A stretch of DNA of 64,000 nt from Tricholoma matsutake (lineage: Eukaryota; Basidiomycota; Agaricomycetes; Agaricales; Tricholomataceae): positions 2,542,001-2,606,000 of the forward strand of contig AP026550.1 in NCBI GenBank assembly GCA_026075535.2. Direction: 5' to 3'. Positions within the stretch are counted from its first letter, which is position 1. Each line of letters opens with the position of its first letter. The position numbers and the translations under genes are program-made. Shown in pieces: positions 34,399 through 46,450 of this stretch. The notes beneath the pieces are model-generated. The model made no database searches. It was not told the origin of the DNA and was given only the letters and a program-made list of their open reading frames with translations.

Positions 34399-36343
34399 AA
34401 GGATAACAAAATCTTTGTTACATGCAATGCCAGTGATTTCCATACAGGTGCCGTGCTTAGCTGGGGTAAGACCTGGGAAACAGCACAACCTGTAGCATTT
34501 GACTCAATGCAGCTTAAAGATGCTCAGAAACATTATCCCGTACATGAAAAGGAGTTGTTAGCAATCGTATGTGCCCTTAAGAAATGGTGTTCAGACTTAC
34601 TTGGTTCTCTAATACTCGTTTACATGGATCACTGCACTCTGGAGAATTTCGAGACACAAAAAGATCTCTCACACAGGCAAGCACGCTGGATGGAGCACAT
34701 GTCACAATTTGACATGACAATTGTCTACATCCAGGGTGAGGATAATACAGTTGCAGATGCTCTTTCATGCTTACCTGCTGATTCTGTTGACATCGACGCA
34801 ACCCCTGACATTGATGTTGCGGACCCACCCTTATGATGGGAACACCTGCTTAAACATACAACAGTGAATGTGGTTTTGAACATCTCCATGGACAAGTCCT
34901 TCCTGCACGATTTACAAAATGGTTACGAGAGTGATGAGTTCTGCAAAAAGCTGTCCATGGTGGATTGCAGTATTTTGGACATTCAGTACATTAACAACCT
35001 TTGGTATATAGGCGATCGTCTCGTGATTCCACGCTACAGCTCTCTGAGGGAAGATTTGTTCCGGCTTGCACACGACAGCCTTGGACACTTTGGCAGTGAT
35101 AAATTGTACACTGCACTGCGTGACTCTTATTACTGGCCCAATATGTGTCACGATTTGGAAATGGCTTACATACCTTCCTGCTCTAGTTGCCAGCGTAACA
35201 AAGGTCAAACTTCTAAACCCAAAGGCCCACTTCACCCCCTGCCTGTACCCGACGCATGTGGTGAATCCATTTGTCTGGATTTCATGGGACCTTTACCAGA
35301 GGATGAAGGTTTCAACTGCATCCTCACCATCATGGATCAATTAGGATCCGACGTCCACATTATTCCCACTCAAACCGACATCACAGCGCAAAAGCTGGCT
35401 GGAGTGTTCTTCTCAGAATGGTACTGTGAAAACAGACTGCCTACAGAGCTGATATCGGACCACGATAAACTTTTTGTTTCTAAATTTTGGAAGGCATTAC
35501 ACCTCTTAACTGGAATTCACCTAAAGATGTCGACGGCCTATCACCCTCAAACTGATGGCAGCAGCAAGCGGACCAACAAGACCCTTAATCAGTGCGTACA
35601 TTTCCATGTTGAGCAAAACCAAAAAGGCTGGGTTCGGGCCTTGCCTCTCATTAGATTCAACATCATGAATACAGTCAATGCTTCAACTGGGTATTCTGGA
35701 TTTCAACTTTGGATGGGTTGTTCACCTCAAATTCTACCCGCTTGTGCCCACTGCTTTGGCTTCCACAGCCAAAATTGATGCTCGGAAAATCTTTAGTCAA
35801 ATTTTGGAAGATGAGGCCAATGTGAAAGACTCCTTGCTCACAGTGAAGATTGCTCAAGCCTTTTACGCAAACAAGGAATGGGGTAAAGAAGATATATTTG
35901 AAGTTGGAGATAAAGTTATGCTATCTATGCTGCATAGACGACAAGAGTGGAAGGCAGGAGACAAAGATAGAGTCGCTAAGTTCTTCCCCAGATTTGATGG
36001 CCCTCATTCTGTTACAGAAGCGTACCCTAATTTCTCTGCCTACACTCTAGACCTACCAAATTCGCTGGATGTGTTCCCTATGTTCCACTCATCCATTCTC
36101 AAGCGCTATCATCCTAATGATCCTGATTTATTCCCTTCCCGAGAATTTGCACGTCCTGGACCTATTGTAACAAACGATGGAATCGAAGAGTACACCATCG
36201 AAAGGATTGTCGACAAAAGAAAGCGAGGATGAGGACACCAATATCTTGTCCGCTGGAATGGTTTCGCCTGAAGATGATTGATGGCTTCCAAGGCGCGAAC
36301 TCGAGGATTGTGAAGCATTGGACAAGTGGCTTGCACGTACAGG
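34399..36343 (+). pseudogene. C1 RNase H, integrase and chromodomain
   Basis: Continues C1 after C2. RNase H: TCNASDFHTGAVLSWG, HPVHEKELLAIV-type motif and MDHCTLENF. Integrase: zinc finger (about 35070-35200, CSSCQRNK), LDFMGPLPEDEG, ISDHDKLFVSKFW and TAYHPQTDGSSKRTN (Lys where relatives have the catalytic Glu). A frameshift near 35740 is followed by the GPY/F-like region and a chromodomain, EYTIERIVDKRKRG, then YLVRWNGF, interrupted by TGA at 36230 and a one-base loss. The end is LDKWLARTG. All decayed. Confidence 0.85.
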
Positions 36344-36498
36344 TTAGGGACACGTGGTAGCTTTTCCCACCAGGTTTTTGATGCACCTGTCGTGAGGTTG
36401 ATGTGGAATTTTTTTCTCTTATTCTACTCTCTTCAATGATTACACTACTTACTCTTGCTGATTTCCACACCCCATACATTTTTTTAAGAGTGGGAGGG

Positions 36499-36725
36499 TG
36501 TAAGCCTATCACACTTGTTATGACATATTTACTGCTTACATCAGGATTCTTCGGTACTGTTGATTACTCACTTTCCCTTAACCAATAACCACGATCTACA
36601 CATAATTACCTCTAGTCATTGCAATACCATGCCGTGTCTTATCGCTCAGTGTGATTTGAAGTAAGTCTTATAATTCCCTTCTCTTTATAGTGCTCGTCTA
36701 TCTCCATGCAGGAGATAGACTCACA
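36499..36725 (+). repeat. 3' LTR of C1
   Basis: 227 bp, preceded by a purine tract; pairs with 25060-25286. Confidence 0.9.
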
Positions 36726-37054
36726 CACACCTTCCTAAAAAGGAAAATTTCGGCTGATGGATGTGAAGCTCACAAAACCGTCCAAAATGCATCAAAAATG
36801 CCAAAAATCAAGTGTTTTGACATCTTTCATGACAATTTCAAAGTTTCCTGGAGCATCTTGGATGGGTTTTGGAAAAAATTTTGGTCTGACCCACCACATC
36901 CTGTCCAGACTGGACCCAGCATCTGGCCCACTGGCCCCAACTTTTGTCCGGACATCCACCAAGCTGGGATCTGGCTTATTGGCTGGAAATGTCCAAAACC
37001 TGTCCAGATTGGGACCAAGCCTTGGTCAGGGATAATCCAGGGTCCTGTTCTAGC

Positions 37055-37365
37055 ACATGAAGTTCTAAGTTCACTCAATAGACAGTTTAATGGGCTTGGA
37101 ATTCTCTACCCTACTAGTTACAAAACTGCTCATTTATATAAGTAAGAATTCAGGCATGTCAGGCATTTAAATAAAGAGTCCAGCTCATTGTCAAGTAGTA
37201 AGCAGCAAGGAAGTGGAAATACAGATAAGTAAGTCATCGTATGAGAAGAGATAGGATAAAAGAAAAGGAAACAAACCATAGAGACAAAATAAATGAAATA
37301 ACAGAACAGAAGGATGAAAAGGAAAATACTGGAGTGCACATCACCCAGATCACGCTATCCTTACA
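37055..37365 (-). repeat. Inner piece of element E left LTR
   Basis: Matches 55707-55718 plus 56848-57141. It has lost about 13 CpG sites that the right LTR keeps. Confidence 0.85.
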
Positions 37366-37509
37366 CCCACCCTCCAGATGTCATTCTCACAACATCTCAC
37401 ACTTAATCCTTCTTCCTCCCCTTCCCTTTAGCTGAAACTCCAGCAGCCTTCGCAGTAGAATCACTCCCAGAAATTGTATCCTTCATAACCTGATCTTGAG
37501 CAGATAAAG

Positions 37510-38155
37510 TGTTAAGGGCAAAGCCTCAACCACTCAATCTAGTCGATATCGTTCAACGAGGTGCTTCCTCGATGAGTCATTTGGCACTAGTCTTACTTGG
37601 AGCATCCGACATAAGATGAATAGTGCACTCTAGCAGGCCTTCTGTGTAGAGTCATTGGGGTTCACACACTAAAGGGGCTTCCTTAGTGGTTTTGAGTAAG
37701 TTCACATACTAAGGGGCTTCCTTAGTAGTTTCGAGTAAGTTTGCAAGTTATGAGTTAAGACTGTGAATTGCCTAGATCTAAACTAAGGACATCCCTACTA
37801 CAAGTTGCAGTACTTATACTAGGAGGGAGGTCCCTATCATCCAATCAGAAAGGTAGATGTGTATCAAGTAAGAATAGAAACAATAAGCCTCATGCCTAGC
37901 ATGAGGTGTCTGATGTCACGGATCCAATGTCAAGGATCCAATGTCAAGGAGTGCTGCAGCACAGCATGTCGATCATGAGAGTCCGATGTCATGGACCCAA
38001 TGTCAAGGGGTTGCTGTATCACAGCATGTGTGGGAGTGGGTTCAGGTGTCAAGGGCATGCCTTGGGCATGAGTCAGGGAGTGTCTCCTGTCTGGAGGGGA
38101 TCATCGGGTGTGTTGGGTCAGTCGGGTTCCATGAGTTACAAGGAAAATTGTAACA
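37510..38155 (-). repeat. 3' LTR of D
   Basis: 646 bp. Contains an extra block of about 45 bp (near 37935-37990) absent from the other LTR, within short ATGTCAAGGATCC-type tandem repeats. Confidence 0.88.
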
Positions 38156-38414
38156 TTACCCCCTCACTATGGTCAAAAGTTCCACACTTTGACCCAAATC
38201 TTTGTTTCTCCTCTGGGGTCAAATTGGTCATGGTGTAGATATATCGTCAGGTCAGCATCTCGGTGGGGGATGGAGGGGTCATTCATGTCTGAGCTTAGAC
38301 CATGATCAGGTTCTTTTTGTTCTATACTGCCCCTATCAGTGGTGTCAGGGAGTCAGTGATGTTGTCAGAAGGGGAGGGGTCTGTAGGGTCTGTGCAGTAT
38401 CAAGGGAAATCATC

Positions 38415-38741
38415 GTAGTTTTACATCTTCATGGATGATCAGTAGTTTAACGTCTCTGCAGACAATTGCTAGTTTAATGTCTTTGCGGACAATTGCTAGT
38501 TTAATGTCTTTACAAATGATCACTAGTTCAACATCTTTGCGGATGATCGATAGTTTAATGTCTTTGCGGATGATTGGTAGTTTAACATCTTTATGGACGA
38601 TCACTAGTTTAACATCTTTGCAGACGATTGGTAGTTTAATGTCTTCATGGACAATCAGTAGTTTAACATCTTTGTGGATAGTTGATAGTTTAACATCTTT
38701 GCAGACAGTTGATAGTTTAATGTCTTTGCAGATGATCGGTT
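38415..38741. repeat. 27-bp minisatellite, about 12 copies
   Basis: Tandem units of consensus AGTTTAACATCTTTGCGGAT plus GATCGAT, length 27. Because 27 is a multiple of three and the unit lacks stops, it is open on both strands. On the element's coding strand it would give a 9-residue repeat like KDIKLAIVR. It occupies the place where element A has ORF3. Confidence 0.9.
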
Positions 38742-39359
38742 ATCATCTAGTTGTGCCCAGTGGTCTGGGGTATCGAGGTGTGGAGGTGTCATTTGGAATG
38801 CAGCAGCATCCCTAGTTCTCTGTGTCATCCAAATAAGAGCTGCCTTGCCAGCTCAAATCCGCTTTCTTCATTGTAGTGGGTATTCCACTGAAGGTCTCTC
38901 CACAGTGGTCTTCTGCCTGGGGTTAGGCCATCACGGTCAAGGTAGAATTCTTCAGGGAAGTAGTTGTTGTCGTCCAATTCTCCCTTGAAGCACCATTCCT
39001 CAAATTGTGCTTTTACCCAGCCTAAATCCATCTTCGTGCTTCTCTGTGCATAGAGGCAGCATCTTGGGCAAGTTGAGGATACTCTCTTTATCCAGTCGTC
39101 TCTTGTCAGCCAGAATATGATTCCATGGGGGCATTCCCAAGAGGGTTGCCCCGGCAGTCTGTTTGTCCTTGGTGACTGGTCAATGACTCGTCATCCAGTC
39201 ACCATGTTCTTTTTGTATTTATCAATGGGGGGGTGAGGGTGAACATGAAGGGCGTCGACGTTCAATGGGTCTTGGGTCAATCGTCGTCCAGCGGGTGTCA
39301 GGGGTGTTGTCGTGGGGTGTCAGGAAAAGGTGGTTTTGGGTTTTTGTCAGAGGTGGTGC
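38742..39359 (-). pseudogene. D region downstream of the chromodomain, unrecognised
   Basis: Contains a minus-strand open stretch 39031-38825 (starts MDLGWVKAQFEEW, ends near ARQLLFG) rich in Trp, Arg and acidic residues. I do not recognise it. It differs from the zinc-knuckle ORF at the same place in element A, although the last about 250 bp before the LTRs of A and D are alike. Confidence 0.35.
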
Positions 39360-39965
39360 CTCTTCTTATATGCCATCAGGATCTTGGGGGCATTTTTCAA
39401 GTTTGATTCAGGTTCCCATGTGTTCTCGGATGTTGGGTAGTCAACCCATTTCATGAGGTAATGGTGTGTCTTGCTGTGCTTCTTGTGTGTGATGATCGCT
39501 TCCACCTTGTATTCATTTTTTCCTTCTACAAGGTCAGGTGGTGGAGTCAGGAAGTTTTGCCCATGAGTGTCATTCTCATGGTATCATGTGAGTAAAGCTG
39601 CATGGAAGACTAGGTGTATTTTCCATCTCGGTGGCAGTTTCAACTGGTATGTCATTCTCAACAGGGCATCTTTGATCATGAAGGGCCCTTCTCATTTTGG
39701 CGCCAATTTTCTTGTTGGGTAGCCAATCTTCAGGTTCTTGGAGTCGAGCCATACTTGCTCTCCAACCTTGAATGGTTCATATTGCCCTTTCATTCAGGCA
39801 GCCATAGTCTGTCTGGCCAGTTTGTGCACGGCAAGAGCTTCCCTTCTCACAGAGAGAAGTTCTTGGATTCTTTGTTTGGCAGCCGGCACATTCATCTTTT
39901 TGTAGGGGGTGGGGATAGCGCATGGTTGGTATCCCATCATCAAGTAAAATGGTGAATGTTTTACT

Positions 39966-40869
39966 GTGGGTGTTGGCGATGGGCATTGGCTGGTGGTGAC
40001 ATGGCAGCAGTGCCATGTTGTTGTTGTTGTTGTTGGCAATTGGCATTGGTGATGGGCATTGGTGTTGGTGGCATTGTGTTGGTGTTCCCATTGCCGTTGT
40101 CATTGTCGGTGATGCTGGCGTTGGTGATGGGTGATGGGCATTGGGCATTGGTGGTGTTGTGTTGGTGTTCCCACTGCCATTGTCATTGTTTCCCCGTCGT
40201 TGTTTGGCAGCACCCCCATCTCCCCCTGCGAGCAGTGGCTCGCAGGCTGGGTGGAGGTGTCATGTCAGGGTGGCAGCCTTTGGGGGTCGTACATTGTCAT
40301 CATAAAAGCAAAGAACCTAAAAAAGAGAAAGAAAAAGTTAGTTATTGAACAGATAAAAAGAAAAACATACCTGCAGCCCAAACGATGCTAATCGTCGTTT
40401 GGGCTGCTGTGTGTTTGGTCTCGGTGTCCATTGTTGTTGTGAGCAACTCCAACTCGCCCTACAAGCAGGGGCTTGCAGGCACGGTGGTGGTGTTGTTGAT
40501 GTTGTCAGTCATGGGAGTGGTGTCTACAAGTGGCACCACTTTTCAGTTGGGCATGCAAACATGACCAAATGGTCTGTGTGCACTTGCAGGGTATATAAAC
40601 CCATGCTTTTCGAACTCTTTCTTTCCCCAGGTATATTTATCATAGTTATTCTATTAGTTATTCTATTAGTATTACTATGTACAATAGATGAGTATACTAC
40701 ATGTAAATAAACCAGTTTTTATCAGTTTTATATAAATATTCAATAGTAAAGACTACAACCAACTACCAATGAGAATTAGGGCAACCGAACCAATAAAAAA
40801 ACTGGACCACTGGTTAGGTTTGGTTTGGTTTGCATTTTTTTCAGTTGCCCAAACTGGACTTTTAAACAC
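39966..40869. mobile_element. Insertion in D integrase: one hAT-like end plus hairpin/palindrome core
   Basis: About 0.9 kb absent from element A at the same point. The right end (AAACTGGACTTTTAAACACTA) matches the terminal repeat of hAT-like element 2. The following GGAGTGCA equals the target sequence, but no matching left end is present. Contents: imperfect GTGTTGGTG-type repeats (39966-40190), hairpin CCTGCGAGC/GCTCGCAGG (40225-40246), an A-rich stretch, palindrome 40374-40406 and a decayed hairpin near 40462. Confidence 0.65.
40374..40406. repeat. Palindrome CAGCCCAAACGA...TCGTTTGGGCTG
   Basis: 12-bp perfect arms around a 9-bp centre. The same GCCCAAACGATG arm, preceded by the same A-rich AAAAGAAAACATA sequence, recurs at 45844-45880. 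Confidence 0.8.
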
Positions 40870-43800
40870 TAGGAGTGCATCTTCTGGTTGTGTGCAAATT
40901 CTGCCATTGGGAGATAATGTTCCCAATCTTCTGGTTTGTTTGAACAGAACATGTGGAGGTAAACTTCCAGTTCTTGGTTTACTCGCTCTGTTTCTCCATC
41001 AGTCTGGGGGTGATAGGTGGTGCTCATGGATAGCTTGATTCCGAGCAGTCATCCAAGTTCTTGGAAGAGTTTGGATATGAATTGAGGGTCTCTGTCTGAG
41101 ATGATTCTTCCAGGAAGTCCAAATCTTGTGTATACATGGCACAGGTAAAGGTCTGCAGCACCAAGTGCATCGATCGTCTTCACGCAAGGGATAAAAATTA
41201 CCCCCTTCATAAGACCATGGTCTACCATGACCATGATTGAGTCAAATCTGTTTATTACAGGCAGGTCTGTAATGAAATCCATTGTTACCAGCTCAAATGG
41301 TCTGCTGGCATCAGATGATATCGGTGTCAGTGGTGGGGTCATCAGGAGGGTGTTGATCTTCATCTGCTGGCCCTTTGCACAGCCTTTGACGTATTTCTTT
41401 ATGAAATTGGCCATCCCTGGCCACCAGTAGTCTCATCAGATCAGTTCTATTGTCTGCCATTGTCCAGGGTGCCCTGTCATAATGCTGTCATGGTACTTCC
41501 ATATGATTGCCTGGCAGAGCATCTCATCCTGTGGAACATAGCATCTGTCTTTGAAAAAGAGCAGTCCATCTTCAAATTTCCAGTCCTCCAATGCAGACTT
41601 GATTGGGGGGGTTCCATTGTTCTTGAGGGCTCATAAAGCATCATTTATGAGGTCATCCTTCATTATTGCTGAAACCAGGGCTCCCTGGAGTTCAGCATCG
41701 ATCATCTTCACAAATAGTTCATCTGTGAGGATGGTCTTATCCTCGTTATCTGTGTCTTCTTTGGCTATGTGGTCTGCCCTCTTTGATAGGGCATTGGATT
41801 GTACCATCTGTGATCCTGGTACGTGTTGTAGCTTCAGGTCGAATTGTGACAAGTAGATGCTCCATCTAGCTTGTCATTGGTTCAGTTTCTGTGCCTGACA
41901 GAAGTATGTCAGGTTCTTGTGATTGGATAGTACCATCACAGGGAATGGTGTCCCCTGTAGGTAGTGTCTCCATGTCTCTAGCGATTGGATTACTCCCAGT
42001 AGTTCCCTGTCATATATCTCATAATTTCTTTCCGCTTCATTGAAAGAATGTGAGATGTAACCGCATGGGTGCCAATCTCCATTGGCATCCTGTTGTCTGA
42101 GTACTGGGCCTGTCGTGAATTTTGAGGCATCAGACTCCACCATGAATGGTTTCATTGTGTCTGGCATCAGCAGTACTGGAGCTTCATTGAATTTCCTTTT
42201 CAGCACATCAAATGACTGCTGGCAGTCATCCATCCATTTGAATTTCTGGTTCTTCTTCGTCAAATCATTTAGCGGTCTGGCCAGATCTGCAAAGTGTCCA
42301 ATGAATCTTCAATAGAAGTTTCCAAATCCCAGGAAGGATCTTACATCCTTCACTATCTTTGGCGTGGGCCAGTCCTTGATCCCAGCCAGCTTTGTGCTGT
42401 CCATTGTGAGTTCATTGGGCCTAATGATCATGCCCAAGAAGTCAACTTCTTGCACATTGAACTTGCATTTCTCTATTTTCAGGTAGAGGTCACATTGTTG
42501 TAGTCATTCAAGGACCCTTTCAGTCCTTATTCAGTGTTCTTCTTCCATCTTTGAGAAGATCAGGATGTCATCCATATAGATGATGAGCTATCCTTCATCT
42601 ATCATGTCTCGGAAGAGATCATTCATCATGGCCTGGAATGTTGCCGGTGAGTTGCACAGCCCAAGAACATCACCATTGGCTTGAATAGTTCTTGGTTAGT
42701 CTTGAATGCTGCCTTCCACTCATCTCCTTCCTTTATCCATACATTATGATATCCCCATCGAATATTGAGTTTCGTGAAAAGTCTCGCTCCCTTCAGCTTG
42801 TCCAAGAGGTCTCCAATCAGTGGCAGGGGGTAGTTGTTCTGGATTGTTCCTTTGTTCAGATAGCGATAGTCTTGGCACAGTCATAGAGCGTCAGAGTCCT
42901 TCTTCGACACAAAGAAGAATAGGGATGCCATGGGTGATTTTGACAGTCAGATGTATCCTTTTTCCAGGTTTTCATCTAGAACTCATTGAGTTTCTCTTGT
43001 TCTTTCGGTGTCAGCAGGTAGACTTTGCAATCTTTCGGTACAAAGCCTTCCTTCAAGTCAATCGCATGATCCCACAGTTTTGATTCCAGGAATCACTCAG
43101 ATGCGGCTTTTTCAAATACCTGTCTGTATCTCTGGTATTCTGGTGGCAGTAGGTCATCCAGGGTCTGTTTGCTGGCCTCTTTCCCCTCATCCTGTTCATG
43201 TGCAAGTTGCTGGGAAATGGATGTCTTTGCTCTGATCCATGCACTTTTCGAGAGTAGATATTGTGGAGAGTCTTTGCTTTTTGTGAGCCTGGAGATCATG
43301 TTCATTTTCTGCATGTACATATGGGTTGGTCCTCGGTGTTCCTTGGTCAGGGGTGGTTCTTCTGGTAGTTCAAATATGCCAATGACTGGTTCTCCTCATA
43401 CATATGCGATCAGGATTTCTGTCGCATCATGTTTGTGGGTTTCTCCTGTTGCTCATATCTCCATGCCTGTGTCTGCCAGTAGTTCCTCATCCAGTACCTC
43501 TTTGACCTTTACTTGAGGAGTTTCCCTGGGTATTGGTACTTCGGCATTGATGGTACCATAATCTGGGGTCCTGTAATCATGGGTCAAGGTAGCCTCTTGA
43601 CGAGGGTTCTTTGTTCTGTTCCGTGGTGTCATTTTTGAGTTCCTTTTGCCAGTGCTTTCCTCCCCTGTGGAGGCTAGCAATTCTTTTATCTTCTGTAAGA
43701 TTCATTGTGTTATGTTGCACTCACTGTGTTTGCCCTTTTCCCATTGTTCTTTCTTTTGGTTTTCTTGGGTCTTGGCGACAGCACGTCTTGCTGCTTCGAG

Positions 43801-43951
43801 GTTCCTAACTTCTTTAGGAGTATCTCTGGTCCTGGTCTTTGCGATGGCTTTCTGGGCCGAATCCAGTTCCTTTGCTTTCTTTTCAGAAAGCCTTTCTCTT
43901 GTTTTTGCTATGGCCAGTCATGCTCGGGCAAGGCTCTCAGTTTAGATCTTA

Positions 43952-44552
43952 TGTTAAGGGTGAAGCCTCAACCACTCGATCTAGTTGATGTCATTCAACA
44001 AGGTGCTTCCTCAATGAGTTGTTTGGCACTAGTCTTACTTGGAGTGTCCGATGTAAGATGAATAGTGCACTCTAGCAGGCCTTCTGCATAGAGTTGTTGG
44101 GGTTCACACACTAAAGGGGCTTCCTTAGTGGTTTCAAGTAAGTTCACATACTAAGGGGCTTCCTTAGTAGTTTCGAGTAAGTTTGCAAGTTACAAGTTAA
44201 GACTGTGAATTGCCTAGATCTAAACTAAGGACATCCCTACTACAAGTTGCAGTACTTATACTAGGAGGGAGGTCCCTATTGTCCAATCAGAAAGGTAGAT
44301 GTGTATCAAGTAAGAATAGAAACAATAAGCCTCATGCCTAGCATGAGGTGTCCGATGTCACGGATCCGATGTCAAGGATCTGATGTCATGGACCCGATGT
44401 CAAGGGGTTGCTGTATCACAGCATGTGTGGGAGTGGGTTCAGGTGTCAAGGGCATGCCTTGGGCATGAGTCAGGGAGTGTCTCCTGTCTGGAGGGGATCG
44501 TCGGGTGTGTCGGGTCAGTCGGGTTCCATGAGTTACAAGGAAAACTGTAACA
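43952..44552 (-). repeat. 5' LTR of D
   Basis: 601 bp; starts (complement) TGTTACAGTTTTCC at 44552. Confidence 0.88.
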
Positions 44553-45493
44553 TAAAGAAGTTGAAATGGGGTCAGGGAAAGTGGGTTGGTCATTGGGAGG
44601 AGTGGTAAGTGGTTCTAAATCAAAACTGTTGAGATCATCAGTGATACCCGAGCTCGAGTCTAGGATATAGCACAGGTCACACCGCAGGTAAATTTTCACA
44701 CACTGCACCCTCACCTGCCAACACCGCACCCATCCTAACACTGCACCCGCAGTGACAGGTTTTTACCACAGTCTGTCGTGAAACACCACAGGTGTGACAC
44801 CATGTAAATACACCATGGTTTTGGCAATATTTTTGCCTTGTATTTGATGTTCTATGTAATTAAATATTGTGTATTTGTACTGTATAACCCCTTGACTAAC
44901 TTGACTACACCCCATATACAATACTTAAGCTATTTCTTTTTATACAAATGATGCAAAGGGGGATATGAGTACTAAAAATTATTTGGCCCCTCGCTCACAG
45001 ACACAAGGAAGACACAGGTACTAATTTTTATTATTAAACTACCTAACCTCCTCACATTTGTGAGAGAGGGTACATCTTAAGTACCAAAAAAATCAGGCCC
45101 CCCTTTTGTGCTTTGCATGAGGGAGGCATTGGTGTCGTCTTTTTTGTCTACTGCTCATCCTTGTCATGGTTGTTATCATCCTCCCATGGTGTGGGGGGCT
45201 TGGTGTCATCCTGTTCCACCCCACAAGCAGTTGCTCATGAGGCTTGCAGCAGGTGGTGTCTGGTTCATGGTCCCCCCATGTTTGCTGTCTCGTCTCCCCT
45301 CCCCACCATTCCCTGCCATCTTGCACTCATCCCATGCATCAGCACCCACCATCCACCCTGCAAGCAGTGGCTCGCAGGCAAGGGGTGGGTGCTGGTACTG
45401 GTCCTGTCATGGGGGGTTAGCAGGTGTCAGTGACGTGGCATGCATGGAGGGGTCAGGAAGTCCCTACCTTGGGTCTCCCCATGTCCCTCGTCA

Positions 45494-45760
45494 CTGTCCT
45501 GTACCTAAATGATGCCCTCGCATCCTGTTTTGATGGGGAGGAGGCGTTTACAGAGGTGTTGTTAGGTCTAGCGTCATCATCGCTGTCCTGTACCTAAATG
45601 ACACCCTCGCATCCTGTTTTGATGGGGAGGAGGCATTTACAGGGGTGTCATTGGGTCTAGCATCATCATCGCTGTCCTGTACCTAAATGACGCCCTCACA
45701 TCCTGTTTTGATGGGGAGGAGGCATTTATGGTAGTGTCGTCTTGTGTCCCTCTGTCATAG
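45494..45760. repeat. 89-bp tandem repeat, three copies
   Basis: Units begin CTGTCCTGTACCTAAATGA at 45494, 45583 and 45672 and include GATGGGGAGGAGGC. They differ from each other mainly by C/T and G/A changes. Confidence 0.88.
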
Positions 45761-45843
45761 ACAATAACTTAGAGCCTAGGAAACAAAAGAAACAAATTAG
45801 TTATTTTATAAAAATAAGAAAGAAAGTGAAAAGAAAACATATG

Positions 45844-45880
45844 ATGGGCCCAAACGATGGCAGCCATCATTTGGGCCCAT
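45844..45880. repeat. 37-bp palindrome inside element H
   Basis: ATGGGCCCAAA-C-GATGG-CAG-CCATC-A-TTTGGGCCCAT: one mismatch (C:A) that a G to A change at CpG would explain. Confidence 0.85.
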
Positions 45881-46450
45881 GTTGCATTGATACCATCGTC
45901 CCCGTCATCATTGCTCCCATTCCCTCCCTCTCCCCATTGCTCCCTGTTCCACCTCACAAGCAGTTGCTCGTGGCGGCAGTTGGGGGGTGCTGTGGTGGTG
46001 TGGTGGTATGGCAATGGCCACATTGTTGGTGGTCATGGTGATGGTGGTCATGGTTGTGATCATTGTGGTCATGGCTCTCCATTGTTCCTAAGCAGTAGTA
46101 ATCTAGAAAAAAGAACAGTTAGTCAATTGAAAGAAACAAAAAAACTCATTACCAGCCATTATCAAGCAGAAACACAGTAATCTAGAAAAGAGAACATTTA
46201 GTTACTTGAAAGAAACAAAAAAACTTGTTGAGCCCATGTGGGTGAGAGTCATGTTGATTGGAAACATGTTGATCGGTGTCCCACAACAGCCAGATCCAGC
46301 AATTCAAGAACCTGTCAATACCCATGGCACCGCTAAAACAGGTACAGTAAGTCACAGGTCCAGCATTTCAGCAACCGTACCCCTACCCATCAAACCTGTG
46401 GGCCGGTTACCATGGGTTTACCCATACCCATGCTACACCCTAAGCTCGAC

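Larger units (their letters stand above)
25060..36725 (+). mobile_element. Gypsy element C1
   Basis: LTRs of 227 bp each (25060-25286, 36499-36725) with perfect target duplication CACAC (25055-25059, 36726-36730). Order: LTR, rearranged leader, gag, protease, RT, start of RNase H, (gypsy C2), rest of RNase H, integrase, decayed chromodomain, polypurine tract AAGAGTGGGAGGG, LTR. Broken by frameshifts near 26200, 35740 and 36260 and by TGA codons. Confidence 0.9.
24931..37046. mobile_element. hAT-like element 4 (G), interrupted by gypsy C1
   Basis: The ends AGGACCCCGGATTAT (24931) and, complemented, AGGACCCTGGATTAT (37046) form inverted repeats. The 8-bp duplication GTTCTAGC (24923-24930, 37047-37054) is perfect and marks insertion into the E LTR. 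Without C1 the element is about 445 bp and has no transposase. Confidence 0.8.
39360..43690 (-). pseudogene. D pol (charged N-region, RT, RNase H, integrase, chromodomain)
   Basis: From 43690 down: Lys/Glu-rich N-region (upstream to about 43930, KTRERLSEKKAKEL), spacer MISRLTKSKDSPQYL (about 43290), RT with [16 protein letters not shown] (about 43060) and YMDD (about 42570). RNase H is at 42263-41874 ([13 protein letters not shown]) and integrase at 41520-40880 plus 39965-39600, split by an insertion. The chromodomain is at 39540-39360 (HYLMKWVDYPTS). Stops are frequent and mostly TGA. No protease or capsid motif is visible between the LTR and RT. Confidence 0.85.
37510..44552 (-). mobile_element. 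Gypsy element D (relative of A) inside E
   Basis: LTRs 37510-38155 and 43952-44552 with perfect duplication TAAAG (37505-37509, 44553-44557). Pol is closely similar to A. Only about 260 bp separates the 5' LTR from the charged region that precedes RT, leaving no room for gag and protease. The 3' region contains a minisatellite, and the integrase is split by 39966-40869. Confidence 0.9.
44661..46442. mobile_element. hAT-like element 5 (H) in the 3' region of E
   Basis: The ends TAGGATATAGCACAGGT (44661) and, complemented, TAGGGTGTAGCATGGGT (46442) are inverted repeats with a few transitions. Flanks AGCTCGAGTC (44651-44660) and AGCTCGAC (46443-46450) fit an 8-bp duplication with a 2-bp change on the left. 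Contents: CACC-rich repeats, hairpins near 45225, 45358 and 45955, an 89-bp tandem array and a 37-bp palindrome. No transposase. Confidence 0.65.

Noticed and set aside
38415..38741. CRISPR-like array of short repeats
   Set aside because: The 27-bp units are directly adjacent with no spacers, vary among themselves and lie in a eukaryotic retroelement.
38435..38815. 126-residue open frame on the plus strand
   Set aside because: It is open only because the 27-bp repeat lacks stops; it is antisense to element D and has low-complexity sequence.
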